From contig JAUFSD010000004.1 of the NCBI GenBank assembly GCA_033030425.1, positions 1,054,001-1,118,000 of the forward strand: a DNA stretch of 64,000 bases. The letters run 5' to 3'. The notes under the pieces are model-generated. The model did not search any database. It saw nothing but the letters and a program-made list of their open reading frames with translations, and was not told the origin of the DNA. The first letter of the stretch is position 1; each line of letters begins with the position of its first letter. Shown in pieces: positions 11,784-21,485 of the stretch. The position numbers were made by a program, and so were the translations under genes. This stretch comes from Verpa conica (Eukaryota > Ascomycota > Pezizomycetes > Pezizales > Morchellaceae).

Positions 11784-13082
11784 TCTCCTAGATTATGGTG
11801 TAATTATTTTTTGTCTTTGCACTAATGGGGGTGGTGGGCAAGAATGCGGAAAGTGTAGCGGCTCAAGGAAGAGGTGGGCAAATGAAAGGGAGGAGAGAAG
11901 AGGGCTACGTTGATGATGAATTTAATCTGACAGGTCACTCCAAGCAGGCTAGCTGAATAAATGACCTAACACTAGTTGAGCGGCAAGGAGCAGGGAGACG
12001 TAAAAAGATGTTTTTACTTTAAATTTTTCTAGATACTAGACAAGACAATGTTAGGAAAACTATCATTAAAGCGCTCGTACTATATAGAATTACCTTTCAC
12101 TCATTTAGGAAATGTAGTAGAGTGGAAAGAACGAGAGAGAACTGTAGGCTTGGGAGGACTCGCTCCAGCGAGTGTTCCCATGGCCTCCTACATCATAGAC
12201 CCAAAAACCTGCTTGTACCTATTTGATACCCATAAAACAACAGAAAAGGCTAGACTAACCGAGTGACTATCTATGATACACTAGGACCGTAACTAAAAAC
12301 CCAGATTGTGTCGCAACAATTTGCAAGAAACACATCAGCAGAGCCCTCTTTTCAGCTTATTTTTTGGAAGCAATAAATCTGAACAACGCCCCAATTTTTC
12401 AAAGAGTCTTACATTACCTTGAAATCCCTCCCTTGATTTCCTAGATCCACTAGAAGCCAATTGCTCCTAACAAAGGCCCTCGAAACAGAAAGATATCTTC
12501 AAATCATGACTTTTAGGAGATTGGTGATAAATAGTCTAACACCGCAACAATGTAGTTGGTTATAGTTATAATAATATATCTAAAACTAGAATAGGCAAGT
12601 CTACCTCTTCCCTCAAATTTATGTTTTATTTGAAGTATTTTGTGAGTGAATAGGTGCACTGGGGAGACTAATTTTTGGTGTTCTGGCAGTCACCCGATCC
12701 GGGTAATTAATTAAACTAGATTACGTAAGGAGTAGAGGTGGAAGTACAGCTAAGGCTACCTTGGCCCCACTCATATCCTCTATTTTTGGGATAAATACAT
12801 GTAGGTCTCTAGGTTACACATATTCTATTTAGTTCCCGAGCCGGCGAACACACAGTATGGTATCTACAGAACATGATATCTTAAGTATAGGTACAAACGT
12901 ATGAATTTTCTTAGAGCCTGTAAGCTGGGAATAAGCATAATACCCAGCCTTAGCCAGATGGCAGTAGGGCTGACTTACTGGTATACTTAACGCCATCTAT
13001 AACCCCACCTCTCAATCACTTTGCGTAGTGATCATTGTTTCTTGTGTTATGAAAAATCACTCGTATAGATGACTATTTCTAT
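11784..13082. other. Intergenic between divergent genes, no gene seen
   Basis: AT-rich, with a GC-richer patch near 12720-12990. This spacer carries the promoters of the minus-strand 1020-aa gene and, further down, the zinc-finger/exonuclease gene. Confidence 0.5.
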
Positions 13083-13090
13083 GGCGGGTC

Positions 13091-13503
13091 CAGTGTTCCC
13101 AACCGTCCAGGGCCCCCTATAGGGGCCTTATGGGGGCCCCGCCGCGACCTCAGGACGGGACGGCCTGTGGGTTATAGTCCGTCCGGGGCGAGATTGTCCT
13201 GGACTACAGTGACTATAGGGCCCTTCAGGGCCCTATAAACCATCCCAAGTCACATTTTTTATACTTTCTGAAACAAAACAGGTAATTTTTACAAAAGATA
13301 AGGAATCAATGAAGCCCAATATTAGTCTTAAAACACAATAGAACCCTAGCCCTGCTGTCTTGGCGGCCTGTGGGGCCCCATGTAGTCCCCGGTCCTCATG
13401 CTTTGGGCCTAGGGCATTTTAACGCAGGGCAGGACGGACTACAGAGCTATAAGGCGTCCAGTCTAAGGCTCAGAACGGACGGACTGCCCTATTAGGAACA
13501 CTG
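13091..13503. mobile_element. hAT-type miniature inverted-repeat element
   Basis: The 413-bp element starts with CAGTGTTCC and ends with its exact reverse complement GGAACACTG. It is flanked by GGCGGGTC (13083-13090) and GGTGGGTC (13504-13511), an 8-bp target duplication with one mismatch, which is the length made by hAT transposases. The interior is far more GC-rich than its surroundings, contains subterminal GGACGGACT-like and GGGCCC-rich segments, and has no coding frame. The CAG start also fits hAT. The element is non-autonomous; its helper is not in this window. Confidence 0.75.
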
Positions 13504-13619
13504 GGTGGGTCGCCAAAACCCCATATGGGTCGAATTATTATGAACATAATCATTTAACGGGTGATAAATAGCGATAAGGTTACCTATGGCTGTGACGTCA
13601 GTTGACTTGACTTCTGTGG

Positions 13620-13632
13620 TGCATATATAACA
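13620..13632 (+). promoter_or_regulatory. Possible TATA box of the zinc-finger/exonuclease gene
   Basis: GCATATATAAC lies about 170 nt upstream of the ATG at 13798, followed by a pyrimidine-rich leader. The spacing is plausible for a fungal promoter with a short leader; assignment is by motif only. Confidence 0.3.
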
Positions 13633-13797
13633 TTATGCAGCAATCAGGCATCCCACTTTTCACAGCAATTTATCTTCTAGTTCCTCCCCCTCCTAAAGGG
13701 AACCTCTTGAGAGCCTATCGTGTGAATAGCCCCTAAATTGCATTTTATTTACTCAACTTTCAATTGTCGAATATCTCGCCTAGCTAGCGTCAGTAGA

Positions 13798-16700
13798 ATG
13801 CCCTTTTCCTGCACTTTATGTTCAAAGGTTTTTGGCGACCAAGTTGCTGTTAGTCAACACTTTCAGTCTGTTCATAACAAGGCCACGTACCAAGCCTCAA
13901 TAAGAGCTACAAGAGGGGAGAAACAGGCGAGGAAAGCAAGGCAAATGGAAGAGGCGAAGACCCAAGCAAATGCAAATGAGGGAGTAGCAGGACTAGCACT
14001 ATCCCTCACAACATATTCCAATCCCCCAATCGATGAGATAGTCTCACAACAGAATTTTTACCCTGAGACACCTCTCTCATTTAATGGCTCGAACTCAAAG
14101 CAGCCAGGACTTGGCCCTGTTTTTGATACTCTAGGCCATGACTTCCCAGAGAGACAAGCCCCAACATCTGGGATGAGCCTAGACGCAAGAATAACCCCAC
14201 CAGAACCTTGGTATAAAGCCCAAGAAAATGCCCCCTGGCGCGATTCCTTACAGAACGCCCAAGAAAATTCTCCGTGGCGTATTTCTCTACGGGATACTCA
14301 AGAAAATTCTTCCTGGCGCAGAGCGTTGTGGGACGTCGAGGAGGACTCTCCCTGGAGCAGGGCCCTACGGGTTGCCGAAGAAAACTCTCGCTGGCGTATG
14401 TTTCTACAGAACAAAGGATCTAGAGCCACTCAGAACACCCCACTCCCAACAGCCACCAATAGAGTTCCTACGTACGAAAACGACTCGCTCCCTAATGGAC
14501 CGGATGCCCCCCAAGGCGACAATTCTTGGGCAAAACCCAAGTCTTTTTGTTGTAAGGACTGCAAATCATTCTTTCAGGACCAAGAAACACTAGATGGTCA
14601 CATTACCTCTACTGGACATACTATGCACCAGATTCCTTGCTTCGTCTGTCATAAACCTTTCCCTCGCGAGCAAAGCATTGATGAGCATCTGAAAACTGTT
14701 CCCCACAATTGCATTTACTGTAACCTTCCCGTACAAGGTCACAATGGAGTGGCACCCCATTTACGGTTCTCCCATAAGTTCAGTTGCAGTACCTGTGGTG
14801 ATTGTCTTCCAGATTCAAAAGCCCAGCACTTGCATGGCGCTCATGGAGTAACACAATTAGTATACTGGTGTCAGACGTGTCAGCCATCATGTGGGCAGGC
14901 CTTTAGTACGCAGGAAGCCCTCAAAGCGCATATAAGGTCCTTGACCGGAACTCCACCACCATTAACATCACCACAAACAACCACTTGGTACGATAGAGAT
15001 CTATCTCAATGTGACACCTGTATACCGTCGTGCAAGGGGCACTTTAGTACCTGTGAGTCTCTTGTAATAAGTCCTATAGTTAGGTCGAATAGTATAGGTT
15101 CTCACTTTATCGAAGCTCTAGAGACAAAATCCGTACCAGTGATTAAGCAGCTTCCAGGCCCGAGAGTCCTGGCCCAGCGCGCAATCCCTGCTACCCCAGA
15201 GAAGATGCTTATGTACCCATGCTTTACATGCAAACCACCCTGCGGGGGGATTTTCGACACCCAGGAAGCTAAGGAAGAGCACCTCGAGTCAATGCGCAGA
15301 ATACCTACGTATAAAACCGCTCGCCGTGGTAAATTTGGATTCTTATGCACTAAATGCGAGCCACCATGCAAAGGATTCTTCGAAACCCGAGAATCTCTAT
15401 TAACCCATCACAGGTATATGGAGAAAAGGGTACACCTTGAGATCGAGGCTCTGGAAGTAGGTATTAGGTCTATTAAGGAGAAATCTCGGCTTGAAATTGA
15501 GGCAATCGAAATACAACTTAGATCCATGAGGGAAACTTCCCGCCTTGAAATTGAAGCAATGAATATAAATCTTGGGTCAATGAGAGAAAAGCTTCATCTT
15601 GACACCCCCAGCCCCAACGAAGCGTTGCCTTCACTAGCATGCAATGTATGCAAGCCATTTTGCGGGAGTACCTTCGAGACCGAAGAAGCTCTTGAAAGAC
15701 ACCTCGATACCATAATCGAAAACGCTATGGACACACTTCTCGGATCAATTAAAAAAAATCTTCTTCTCAATACCACCAATCCCAGCGAAACGGTATTTCC
15801 ACTAGGGTGTCATACATGCACACCACCTTGCGGTAGCACTTTTAATACCCAGGAGTCTCAAAAAGATCATCTTGAGCTCGTGATCGAAAGTTCACAGCTC
15901 TTAATTACTCGCTACTCTAAATACCAGTTCATATGTAATACATGCGATCCAACTTGCGGGAAAATCTTCGATTCTCAGGAGGCTCTCGAAACACATGTCA
16001 GTTCCATGATAGAAATCCCTAGGCATAATCTCACTGATGATTTTCCAAACGGTGGGTGCATGCCGTACTTTAATTTCACTTCCGGTATGCATGGTACCCA
16101 TGGCGATTCAGAAACGCAAGTCACCTCTATCATAGACAGCAGCATAGATCAGTTCCCCTGTGATAAATGCAACCCTTCTTGTGAGCGAATTTTCGACACC
16201 CAGAACGCTCTGGAAAACCACCTCGAGTTTTTGAAGGGAAAGATTCGGCGTAGTACTGCCCGCTCCAACAAAGACAAGTGGTCTTCCATAATCATAATAA
16301 ATTCAGAGTCTATCAGAAAGTTACAATTCATGACACACGGCGAGGATGCGCTAGCAGAACACGGATATTGTGAAACTCCTAAAAAGTTTAAACACCAAGA
16401 TCAGATTAAATGCATAAACTGTCATGGTTAGTGTCTTGATAAAGGCTTCTAAAAAACAAAAGCTGACTTTCTAGGAATTATATCGAAACTAGAAGACCCA
16501 GTTTGTAGGTACCACCCCGGTAAATGGCAGAAAATCGTAAGTAATACCAAATCTGAGAGGCAGCCCCTACAATGCTAATATATAAAGCAGGGAGATAAAA
16601 ATCGTCCGACTTGTTGTGGGAGGAGATTCAAAGGATGCATAATCCTAGAAAATCACATAACCCTAAACTCTGAAAACTCCGAAGGTCTTATATTCCAAAC

Positions 16701-17289
16701 AGCTCCACAGAGCTCCCCCAGCAACCCAAAACCAAAAGCGGTTGTTCTTGGCTGTGGGTTGGGAGTCTCTACAAAAAATACCACTGAGATACTCCAGCTC
16801 AGCGTAGTCGACTATTTCACCGGCGAAACCCTGGTTGACATGATAGTCCGTCCCAAAAACAAAATCATTGACTACAGACCCCGATTTAGTGGTGTCACAG
16901 AGGAGATTATGAAACAAGCTATCGCAGGAGGGGATTTCTTGGACTCCTTCGAAGGTGCGAGGGCGGAGCTTTGGAAGTGGATAGACAATGAAACAATACT
17001 CATCGGTCACTCGCTAAATCATGACTTGTGGCTACTACAGACCAAACACCACTTGATCATCGATACTTCTTTAAGTGCACTGAGATCTGGATGTAAATCA
17101 AGTAGCCTAAAAACTCTATGCCAAGATCTTCTAGGGGAAACGATCCAGGATGGTGGTGATGGATATGACTGTATAGAGGATTTACTTGCGGTGAGGGAGC
17201 TGGTAATCTGGTGTATTGGGAATGGTGGAACTCTCGAAGCGAAGGCAGGGAAAGGTAAAAAGGTTCGTGGAGAGAAGAAAAGGGGCTAA
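13798..17289 (+). CDS. Multi-zinc-finger protein fused to a degenerate DEDDh RNA exonuclease domain
   Basis: Three exons (13798-16426, 16475-16536, 16591-17289), joined by 48- and 54-nt introns, give 1129 aa. Order: a C2H2 finger at the N-terminus (CTLCSKVF...H); five 13-residue repeats of the AQENSPWRISLRD type (14218-14412); about twelve finger modules, many of the form C-x2-C-x-P-x-C-G-x2-F-x-T-Q-E-A-L-x2-H; a helical 18-residue repeat (15433-15594); then the CRYHPG...CC...GC...H zinc-binding segment that precedes the exonuclease in Rex-type proteins. In the exonuclease domain motif I reads LGCGLGV where DCEMG is expected, so Asp and Glu are both Gly. Motif II (GHSLNHD) is kept, and motif III has Tyr for the catalytic His (YDCIED). 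Catalysis is probably lost; RNA or DNA binding is a reasonable inference. Confidence 0.75.
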
Positions 17290-17815
17290 GTAAAACCCTT
17301 AGTCGGCAACACTAGAGGCGACACGATTTTTCTGAGCGGCTGATATTTTCCGTATTCCGAAGACTCAGCCTTATTTTGTTTATTAGCGAGGGGATAAGTA
17401 CTATTATAGTTAGTAGACTAGTGTGAGTGGTTAATTTCACTTTTCTGCTTAATATATGAGTATATGATAAATGGTTATGTATGCTATTTCACCTCTAAAG
17501 AACTTGCCCGCTGTACGCCGAGTGATGGCTTGTGATAACTTTTTTGTGTTTTTTTTTTTTTTTTTAAGTCAGATGATTATTGATTTCTGGATACAAAATG
17601 TGGCATGCAGTTATAAACTATGGCCTGAAAACACCTATCCCCTGAAAACAAAAGAAAAAAGCCAAAGAAAAAATGTTCCCCTGAGTAAATCAACACTATT
17701 ATAGTGACTATAGTCTGTCACCAACTACATATTCCCTTCTAGAGCAAATGATAACATTACACCCAACATCAGCAAAAACTAGTGTTCGTCTTGGGGCAAT
17801 TCGGGGTGGTTCCTA
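17290..17815. other. Intergenic, no gene seen
   Basis: Downstream of the zinc-finger/exonuclease gene. It contains a T tract at about 17549-17566. Nothing else is supported. Confidence 0.5.
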
Positions 17816-17929
17816 GGCTAATGGACCAGCCCCGGCCCGGGTTTGGGGCCTGATTTTTGGTGAAGGAACTGCCTCAATGGGGGGATAACAGGTGGGGTGC
17901 CGTTGGGGCCATTGTTCTCTTGGTGGCTC

Positions 17930-18245
17930 GAAGGCTGCTGGAGGCTTGCTAGGGGTGCTGGAGGCTTGCTGGAGGTCCTAGGGGGTCCTAGGGGGTCCTG
18001 CTGCTGCTGTCGCGCTGGGGGTTCTCTGGGGGTCGCGTCGACGTGTCGGACAAAAGGTGTTCGTACCTGGACGGGTAGGTTGTTTGCTTGGTGGCCCGGA
18101 GACTGCTGAAGGCTGCTGGAGCCTTGCTGGAGATCCTAGGGGGGTCTTGCTGCAGCTGTCACACTGGGGGTTCTCTGGGGGGTCACATTGACGCGTCGGA
18201 CACGGAGTGTTTGTACTAGTACGTTGTTTGTTGGTGGCCCAGGGC
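17930..18245. repeat. Tandem duplication of a GC-rich unit of about 140 bp
   Basis: Two adjacent copies share the same order of landmarks: GCTGCTGGAG, CTTGCTGGAG, TCCTAGGGGG, GGGGGTTCTCTGGGGG, GTGTCGGACA-like, and TTGTTTG...GGTGGCCC. Copy one runs about 17935-18100 and copy two about 18107-18245. Divergence is moderate. The unit is G-rich on the plus strand and has no coding frame with support. Confidence 0.6.
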
Positions 18246-18837
18246 CACCAGGGGTAGGCAGGCAGGCAGGCTTTGCTGGTTCTCATGATTCTGAATAGGT
18301 TGTTAGCTCTATAATAGACTGCTTCTAGGTGGGGGGGGTAGGAGGTACGGAGTTGCTGCAGGTAGGGGGTTGCTGCAGGTACGCGAGACTGTGGGGATTT
18401 AGAGGATTTTGGCGAGGAATATGGTTGTGATGGGTGCAGGCCGGGTAACTGTTTAGGGACTTAGCAAATTTTAGCGAGGTGCAGGTGTTTTTTTGGAAGG
18501 AATAACCTCCAAAGCTCCGATAGTTACTATCAGTGCTTTAGAAGCCGCCGTCAAGGCTTTTAAAGCTCCGTCAGACAGAGCTGCAGTAAAAAGTATTTTA
18601 GAGTTTTGAGTGCTCCAGGAGACTTTACCAGATACTTCAGGAGACTCCACCAAAGTCTCTGAAGCCTCCCGGGAGACGTCAGGAGACATCATGAGACTAG
18701 AGCTGCTAGAAGTTCTATCAGGATAGTGTGGATGCATCTGATGTACAATTTTCTAAGCCTGTATCCTGACACAGTGCTTGTCCCTCTTGATACAAATTTT
18801 AGTTTGCTGATGTGATCCAGTACCTGCAATCGAGAGC

Positions 18838-19002
18838 CTTACTTCTACTGGTGAAGTAGTATGCTATTTAGCTAATAAGCTACCCAAACGAAAAACCTGG
18901 CACTTGTATTTGGATAATTACTATACAAGCCTTCCTCTTCTTGTCTATCTAAAAGACTGCCTACACATAGGAGTATCTGGTACAGCTAAAACAAGCTCTT
19001 TT
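18838..19002 (+). pseudogene. piggyBac-type transposase fragment (DDE_Tnp_1_7)
   Basis: An open stretch of about 55 codons reads LYLDNYYTSLPLLVYLKD and then IGVSGTAKTS. It matches the conserved piggyBac block in which the second catalytic Asp sits in the LDNxxTS motif and is followed by GTxR/K. There is no start codon, and the frame runs into unrelated sequence at about 19003, where a 95-bp repeat begins. Only the middle of the catalytic domain remains, so this is a dead relic. Confidence 0.65.
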
Positions 19003-19095
19003 CAAGGGGGCAGCGTAGAGACAGCGTAACCACAGGATACAACTAACTTGATGGCAAGGTAACTATCCGTTACAAGCAAGATACCAAAAGTTTGT
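19003..19095 (+). repeat. Direct repeat, copy A
   Basis: This sequence, from TTTCAAGGG through GCAGCGTA, AACTATCCGTT and AGTTTGTGA, recurs in the same orientation at 24196-24290 with few differences. The two copies bracket the LINE. Copy A abuts the piggyBac relic, making this a rearrangement junction or a LINE-derived 5' fragment. Confidence 0.6.
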
Positions 19096-19392
19096 GAAGT
19101 AGAAAGTGGTTTCAGCGATTGCGGAGCGATGTAGCAGCAGAGAGGTAGCGAAGAAAAAAGTTTGTATTGGTTTTAACTGAAGAAAGTAAGTAAGTAAGTA
19201 AGTTTTTATTTCCTATCTAGGCCCGTGGCCCACTAAGTAAGTCGCTGAGCGACCGCCTACACTAATCGTCCCCAAAAAGTACAAATATATATATATATAA
19301 CGGCTGATTTAACGAAAAACAAAAGGAAGAAAAGGAAAACCCAATCTGTCCAGTCTCGCCTGCAAACAAAAGAAAAACTTCCTCCGCGCAGG

Positions 19393-20697
19393 TCACCCTG
19401 TTATTTTCCTCCTTGTGTTGAGCTCCGTAGTGAGCATAAATCTAATAAGGAGATAGCAGTTGCTATCGTTGATGAGTTGATCCCATGAGTGGGAAGGGTA
19501 GTGTTCGTCGATCATGGACTTCCTTTGTTGATCGTATCTGAGGCAGTCGAGCAGAATGTGCTTGCTGGACATGTCTTCTCCGCATTCGCAGGCTAGTGGT
19601 GTGTTAAAATGGGATCGATTGAGGTGGGTAACTGAGTTTCTAATTCTCCACATAATGCTGGCGGATCGTTTATTGACTGTGGCCAGGTGTGGGATGAGTG
19701 TGTGATGTGAGAGTCCAGTCTGTCTGAGCCGATGGGGGAGTCCTTTAAGCCAGGTGAGGGAGACTGTGGGTTTGTCACAAACTAGCGACAGGCCGTCTTT
19801 GGCCAGTTTGTCCGCCAGGTCGTTTCCTTTTATGCCGACGTGAGAGGGTGTCCACCTGATTCTGACTGGGCATCCTTTGTGTCGTAGCTTTTGTATGAGC
19901 CCTAGGGATCTTTGGACTGATACTGTAGCTGGGGCTGCTGCGCCCGCGAGTTGTTTAATGGCTAATTGATTGTCCACGCATAGCCATATTGGTGTGTTGG
20001 TGATGTTGTTGGAGTTCAGATATCCGAGTGCTTGTGCGATGGCCTCTAGTTCCCAGTCGAGAATGTCCGCGAACCGTCCCAGGTTAAGGGAGCCTTTGCT
20101 GTGTATTGTGTCGTTTGCGATGGAGACCCATGCCGAGCTGACTGAGTCTTCCTTGGAGCCGTCCGTGTATACCCTGTAGATGTCTGGAAAATTACTGACC
20201 CATGCTTGGTGTTTGGCGCCTTCTGTGATTTTGTCCGTTGTGGCGATTTCTATGTGTGAGTGAGGGAGCCAGGGTAGGGTGATGTCTGAGGGGTTCTCTA
20301 TAGGGAGGCCGTGTGTTGCTTTCTGTAGCAGGGACGCTATCCTCTCTAGTCCGAAGCCCATTTCTTTAGTGGGGCCTCGGAGCAGCTGAACGAGATTCTG
20401 TTTGATCCGGTTGGTGTCCGGGCTGAGAAGTGTTCTGACTCCGTACCCTATCGATTTTGAGTCAAGAAGTCTTTCTAGTGTGGGTAGGCCTGATTCTTGT
20501 AGTACGGCTTTAACGGGGGTGTGATTCGGGAGGCCGGTAATGAGGCGGGCCGCTCTCAAGTATGCTGGGTTGATTCTTCTGATGATGTGGTCTGCTCCAG
20601 TCCACCACAGTTCCGAGCCCCACAGTATCGCTGGGACTAGCAGGGACTGTACTAGCTTATGGGTAATGAGTGGTGTGATATTCTGATTAAACCTTAT
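19393..20697 (-). pseudogene. LINE ORF2 3' part: RT connection and RNase H
   Basis: The frame encodes the C-terminal part of the LINE polyprotein. RNase H motifs are visible: YTDGSKEDSVSSAW with the first catalytic Asp, an LDWELEAIAQAL helix with the Glu, LCVDNQLAIKQL with the second Asp, and WTPSHVGIKGND with the final His/Asp. A C-terminal segment with CECGEDMSSKHILLDC resembles the CCHC-type tail common in Tad elements. It lacks its own start because the upstream half lies beyond the 781-bp insertion. Confidence 0.8.
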
Positions 20698-21485
20698 CAA
20701 AATTGTACATATGATCTACAAACACACTAGACTCAATTGATACAGAATTTCCAATTCAAGCTAGTAACTATATAAAATCATAATATATGTTGTAGTAATA
20801 AACAAGTTGTATTTTTAGTTATCCAACGTTTATAGTAGGGATAATACAAAAACTATCTACGTCATTACTATAAACTTGATATTATCTGTATACGTCATTA
20901 CTATAAACTAGACGTCATTTGTCTATACAACAGTATCTTATCATTACCACAAACTAGAGTACATTCGTATACGTCATTACTATAATCCAGATGTCATCTG
21001 TATACGTCATTGTTGCTATAATCCTAATGTCATTTGTATACGTCATTACTGTAATCCAGATGTCATCTGTATACGTCATTTTGCTATAATCCAGATGTCA
21101 TCTGTATACGTCATTGTTGCTAGAATCCTGATGTCATCTGTATACGTCATTACTATAATATAGATGTCATCTGTATACGTCACTACGATAATAAAGATGT
21201 CATCTGTATACGTCATTACCATAATATAAATGTTATCTATAAACGTTATTACCATAAATTTCTATACCATTTAGAAGCCACCACTCAATATCATTACTAG
21301 ATATTTTGACAATACGTCACCAGTTTACGTCATACATTTATGTCACCCTTATTGATCACCATTAATATTACCATTGAAAGCTAATTAAGGGTTATATTTA
21401 AATTATATGGGTAGATATCATACATACGTCATTCTATACTTCAAATCTTAAGTTGTTGCAGCAGCTGTTATATATACTACCTTAT
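20691..21485. mobile_element. 781-bp insertion in the LINE, with 7-bp target duplication and internal minisatellite
   Basis: ACCTTAT occurs at 20691-20697 and again at 21479-21485, immediately where the LINE coding sequence breaks. Removing one copy and everything between them makes the two halves of ORF2 continuous in frame (FLRNKRA followed by IRFNQNITP). The inserted DNA is AT-rich, has no coding frame and no obvious terminal inverted repeats. Its centre is an array of units of about 33-38 bp. A 7-bp duplication does not by itself name a superfamily. Confidence 0.7.
20860..21250 (+). repeat. Minisatellite of about 33-38-bp units
   Basis: Roughly ten units related to GTCATCTGTATACGTCATTA plus CTATAATCCAGAT are arranged head to tail. 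The core has the palindrome GTATAC flanked by ATGAC/GTCAT half-sites. Units at the edges are more diverged than those in the centre. The array lies wholly inside the 781-bp insertion. Confidence 0.75.

Noticed and set aside
16759..17289. Stand-alone small exonuclease gene starting near 16759
   Set aside because: There is no ATG, and the sense frame continues upstream through a family-typical zinc segment that joins in phase to the finger-array gene via two introns.
20860..21250. CRISPR-like array
   Set aside because: Repeats are contiguous, variable and without unique spacers, and the genome is eukaryotic; it is a minisatellite.
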